Assembly (NCBI GenBank): GCA_964553025.1
Contig: CAZKJF010000003.1
Coordinates: 1 to 16,806, forward strand
Source: 2-01-FULL-49-17 sp964553025
Lineage (GTDB): Bacteria > Patescibacteriota > Minisyncoccia > 2-02-FULL-40-12 > GWA2-44-9
Direction of reading: 5' to 3'
DNA length: 16,806 nucleotides
The notes under the pieces were generated by a model. The model worked only from the letters and a program-made list of their open reading frames with translations, ran no database searches and was not told where the DNA came from. The position numbers and the translations under genes were made by a program. The first letter of the stretch is position 1. Every line of letters starts with the position of its first letter. Positions 14,811-16,806 of this stretch are shown one piece after another.

Positions 14811-14833
14811 GGCCGAATTAGCGCAATTCGGCC
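14811..14833 (-). terminator. Hairpin across the PheRS stop codon
   Basis: A 9-bp perfect stem (14811-14819 with 14825-14833) encloses a 5-base loop. The PheRS TAA (14818-14820) spans the stem-loop junction. The bases that follow (ATTGATTTG) are a poor T-run and hold the gyrB -35, so termination is probably weak. Confidence 0.5.
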
Positions 14834-15960
14834 GAGTACTGCCGGGCGGTTTCGCCGTAGAGTTTCTTCTGGATCGCGTCCACTTCCTCGCTCGTGAGGG
14901 TGCGTTCGGTAGAGCGATAGACGATGCGATAGGTATAGCTGATCTTGCCGGCGCCGAACTTGGCCTCGTTCTCGTATTTATCGAGCAGCTGGACTTCCTC
15001 GACAAGGTCGCCGCCCAGATCGCGGATAAGATCGAAATAGTTGTTGGGTACGAAATCCTTTGGAACGATGAACGAAATATCGCGCGTGATCGGCGGATAC
15101 TTGCTCACTTCTTTGAATTTCTGGCCAAGCTTAAGCTGGCGTTTGACCCGCTCATCCTGCGACCACAGTAATCGGATATCGGGCAATTCCATCGAGATGA
15201 TGGCGAGGCGCTCGAGGCCGAAGCCGAAAGCCCAGCCGTTGTATTCGTCGGGATTCACGCCGAAATTCTTGAGCACTTCCCCGCGCACCACGCCCGCGCC
15301 GAGAACCTCAATCCAGCGCTCGGCGATTTTAACTTCCATTTCCAAACTCGGATCGGTGTACGGGAACGTATCGGGATTGAATCGAAATTCGATCGCAGAG
15401 CCGAATATCGCTTTGGCGATTTCCGACAAAACATCTTTCAGGTCATCGAGCGTAATCGCATGTTCTGATTTTCGGCAGAGATAGTAGCCGTCCATTTGAT
15501 GAAACACGTTCATGTGGTTGCGATCGATCTCATCCTTGCGGTAGACTTTGCCATACGCGAGCGCGCCGACGGCTTTGCCGTCGGCGATTCTTTCTTTCAC
15601 GTCCGGCAAACCAAGATGATACGCCCACATGACCGTCGTGTGGGTGCGCAAAATATTTTGATCGTCAACGTAGTATGTATCAGACTTGCTGCGTGCGGGA
15701 TGATCGGAAGCGAAATTAAATTTATCAAACGTCAGATCGGTACTGACGATTTCCGGCACGTTTAAAACCTTAAAATCCGCAAATCGCGGCAACGCGATGA
15801 TCCGTTGGGCTAGGTCATAGAGCGGGCTGCCGGGCGTACGAGACAAATCAGGCATCGCCAAAAACCGCCTCATCCGCGCGGCTTCAGAGTCTTGTCGCTG
15901 TTCTAGCTTTTTTCGAAGCGCATCGTAGTCAGACGATGGGACGATGATTTCTCGGGACAT
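14818..15960 (-). CDS. Single-chain, mitochondrial-type phenylalanyl-tRNA synthetase
   Basis: It charges tRNA-Phe. Bacteria normally use an alpha2-beta2 enzyme (PheS ~340 plus PheT ~800 residues). These 380 residues join the alpha catalytic core to the FDX-ACB anticodon-binding domain that ends PheT, the layout of mitochondrial FARS2. Core marks: SDHPARSKSDTYY (85-97), RTHTT (105-109), motif 2 KVYRKDEIDRNHMNVFHQMDGYY (138-160), MEVKIAERWIEVLGAGVV, and motif 3 GFGLERLAI (246-254). FDX-ACB runs from about 286: SKYPPITRDISF, GGDLVEEVQLLDKY, YRSTERTLTSEEV. The N-terminal coiled coil of bacterial PheS and the whole PheT editing part are absent. No pheT is adjacent. The ATG lies 8 bases after tRNA-Asp, without a Shine-Dalgarno site. 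A symbol is withheld because pheS implies a partner. Confidence 0.93.
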   Translation of the reverse strand: MSREIIVPSSDYDALRKKLEQRQDSEAARMRRFLAMPDLSRTPGSPLYDLAQRIIALPRFADFKVLNVPEIVSTDLTFDKFNFASDHPARSKSDTYYVDDQNILRTHTTVMWAYHLGLPDVKERIADGKAVGALAYGKVYRKDEIDRNHMNVFHQMDGYYLCRKSEHAITLDDLKDVLSEIAKAIFGSAIEFRFNPDTFPYTDPSLEMEVKIAERWIEVLGAGVVRGEVLKNFGVNPDEYNGWAFGFGLERLAIISMELPDIRLLWSQDERVKRQLKLGQKFKEVSKYPPITRDISFIVPKDFVPNNYFDLIRDLGGDLVEEVQLLDKYENEAKFGAGKISYTYRIVYRSTERTLTSEEVDAIQKKLYGETARQYSAELR

Positions 15961-15968
15961 ATTTGGGG

Positions 15969-16042
15969 CGGGAGCGACGGGAATCGAACCCGCAACCTCT
16001 TCCGTGACAGGGAAGCGCTCTAACCAATTGAGCTACGCCCCC
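15969..16042 (-). tRNA. tRNA-Asp (anticodon GTC)
   Basis: A complete 74-base cloverleaf. The acceptor stem GGGGGCG pairs with CGCTCCC (one G-U), the D arm is GCTC/GAGC, and the anticodon stem CTTCC/GGAAG encloses the loop CTGTCAC, giving GTC. The variable loop has 5 bases, and the T arm carries TTCGAAT. The discriminator base is G, an identity element of tRNA-Asp. CCA is not encoded (the next bases are CCCC), so CCA-adding enzyme is needed. It shares a transcript with the PheRS gene 8 bases downstream. Confidence 0.96.
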
Positions 16043-16072
16043 AAATTTCAATATTGTTAAAAAGAATGACTA

Positions 16073-16101
16073 AATATACCCTTTTTGGAATAAAAAAACA
16101 A
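16073..16101 (-). promoter_or_regulatory. Probable promoter of tRNA-Asp and PheRS
   Basis: On the minus strand TTGTTT (16096-16101) and TATATT (16073-16078, 5/6) are 17 bases apart. The start point would be near 16066, about 24 bases before the tRNA. An AT-rich 7-bp hairpin (16088-16094 with 16104-16110) overlaps the -35 and could be a weak terminator for the gene upstream. Confidence 0.5.
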
Positions 16102-16133
16102 GCTTTATTCTGACTATTTACAGATAGCCCAGC

Positions 16134-16715
16134 TCATTTTTTAAATTTCGGATTGAGGGCGCGAATAATATTTTTGTATCCATCCCGCTCAACGAGTTCC
16201 CAAGCCCGGGCGTAATCCGGATCGTCTTTCATACGTTCAATCTCGGATTGCAGAGCCTTCTGCCCGAAAAATACAAGAAATATCTGCCGATGAATAGCAT
16301 GGATCGGAATATGTATCCGCGCGTTCAGTTTTTCTTCCTCGTATTTTCCCATGAGTTTATACCATCGGTTTCGAATAGCCATCCAATTCTCGTTTTCAGA
16401 TATGATCCGATGAATGAGTTCATGAACGAGAATTTGAAGAAGGGTATTCGTATCCCGCGTTATCGAGAGCGTAAGGGGTTCTGAAAACCAAGACTCATTG
16501 CTCGTGATATAGATATAGATGTGAGACTCCCGCCACGGCAATCCGGTAATCTTCGATATTTCTTGCAAAATTTTCTTCTCTATTTTCTGCCATTTTAATT
16601 CCAATTTTCTGGTATCTCGGTAAAGCACATCGTTTTTCAAAGGAACTAAGCCCGCCGGCTTAATCAAGTGCTCTTCGTATGTGGGAGAATGATGAAATTG
16701 TGTTTTGGGAATCAT
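16134..16715 (-). CDS. Putative zinc metallopeptidase-like protein (HEXXH), function unknown
   Basis: From the ATG at 16715 the protein has 193 residues. LLQILVHELIHRII contains H98-E99-x-x-H102, the zincin HEXXH motif in its usual hydrophobic helix. A third ligand could be E127-E129 or one of H135, H139, H142 in NARIHIPIHAIH. No signal peptide or membrane helix is seen, so it is probably cytoplasmic. The C-terminal part (DPDYARAWELVERDGYKNII) is helical. I do not recognise the family with certainty; SprT-like or phage-type peptidases are alternatives. The gene and its flanks are visibly more A/T-rich than the rest of the window. An upstream TTG start (16748) would add 11 unlikely residues. 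No clear ribosome binding site is seen. Confidence 0.7.
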   Translation of the reverse strand: MIPKTQFHHSPTYEEHLIKPAGLVPLKNDVLYRDTRKLELKWQKIEKKILQEISKITGLPWRESHIYIYITSNESWFSEPLTLSITRDTNTLLQILVHELIHRIISENENWMAIRNRWYKLMGKYEEEKLNARIHIPIHAIHRQIFLVFFGQKALQSEIERMKDDPDYARAWELVERDGYKNIIRALNPKFKK

Positions 16716-16806
16716 GATAATTAAGGTCGTGGTGTGGCACCCCCCCAAACGACCGGGTTGGCGACCACAATTTGTTTCCCCCGGAACCGGCGGTACTAGA
16801 AGAGCC
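16716..16806. other. Unassigned right-end sequence
   Basis: No coding frame or RNA gene is supported here. It holds a run of seven C (16740-16746) and short inverted words (GTGGT/ACCAC), unlike the AT-rich gene beside it. It may be the upstream region of the HEXXH gene or the edge of another element; the window ends before this can be told. Confidence 0.3.

Noticed and set aside
16716..16806. A possible structured RNA or second tRNA at the right end
   Set aside because: Short inverted words are present, but no cloverleaf or known RNA fold can be completed before the window ends.
1..16806. CRISPR arrays, insertion sequences or a defence system
   Set aside because: No spaced direct repeats, transposase motifs or known defence-gene families were found on either strand.

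Overview
The window reads as a chromosomal, mostly housekeeping segment of a small-genome bacterium, most likely of the Candidate Phyla Radiation (Patescibacteria, Parcubacteria-like). The reasons are compact gene packing, divergent but recognisable core genes, a ThrRS lacking its TGS domain, an rpmF-nusB pair, rplK with no rplA beside it, and hypothetical genes with no familiar homologue. TGA ends several genes (gatB, thyX, the 143-residue gene), so the standard bacterial code is used. No CRISPR array, insertion sequence or phage module was seen.

Layout. At the left edge, rpmF (L32) and the first codons of nusB run leftward. A promoter-rich gap of about 200 bases divides them from dnaE and thrS, which run rightward. 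A strong hairpin separates thrS from a leftward pair of unknown genes (a four-helix membrane protein and a helical, coiled-coil-ended protein). That pair diverges from miaA through overlapping promoters. From about 7446 to the right edge everything is on the minus strand. In transcription order from the right: a small HEXXH protein, tRNA-Asp, a single-chain phenylalanyl-tRNA synthetase, gyrB, secE-nusG-rplK, thyX, tmk, gatB and a small basic protein.

Function. The genes cover replication and topology (dnaE, gyrB), thymidylate supply (thyX then tmk, dUMP to dTMP to dTDP), aminoacyl-tRNA formation and tRNA modification (thrS, PheRS, gatB, miaA, tRNA-Asp), ribosome and transcription elongation (rpmF, rplK, nusB, nusG) and secretion (secE).

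Most notable. (1) The ThyX is a tandem two-domain protein whose halves have lost complementary parts of the active-site signature. (2) The PheRS is a single chain of the mitochondrial type (alpha catalytic core fused to the FDX-ACB anticodon-binding domain), with no pheT beside it. (3) Several housekeeping promoters share an extended -10 of the form TGCTAnnAT placed so close to the start codon that the messages would be leaderless or nearly so, whereas the unknown two-gene operon has textbook Shine-Dalgarno sites. (4) Stop codons of several genes lie inside their terminator-like hairpins. (5) L11 lacks the usual proline-rich loop and rplA is missing next to it. All family assignments come from motif recognition by eye; no database search was possible.
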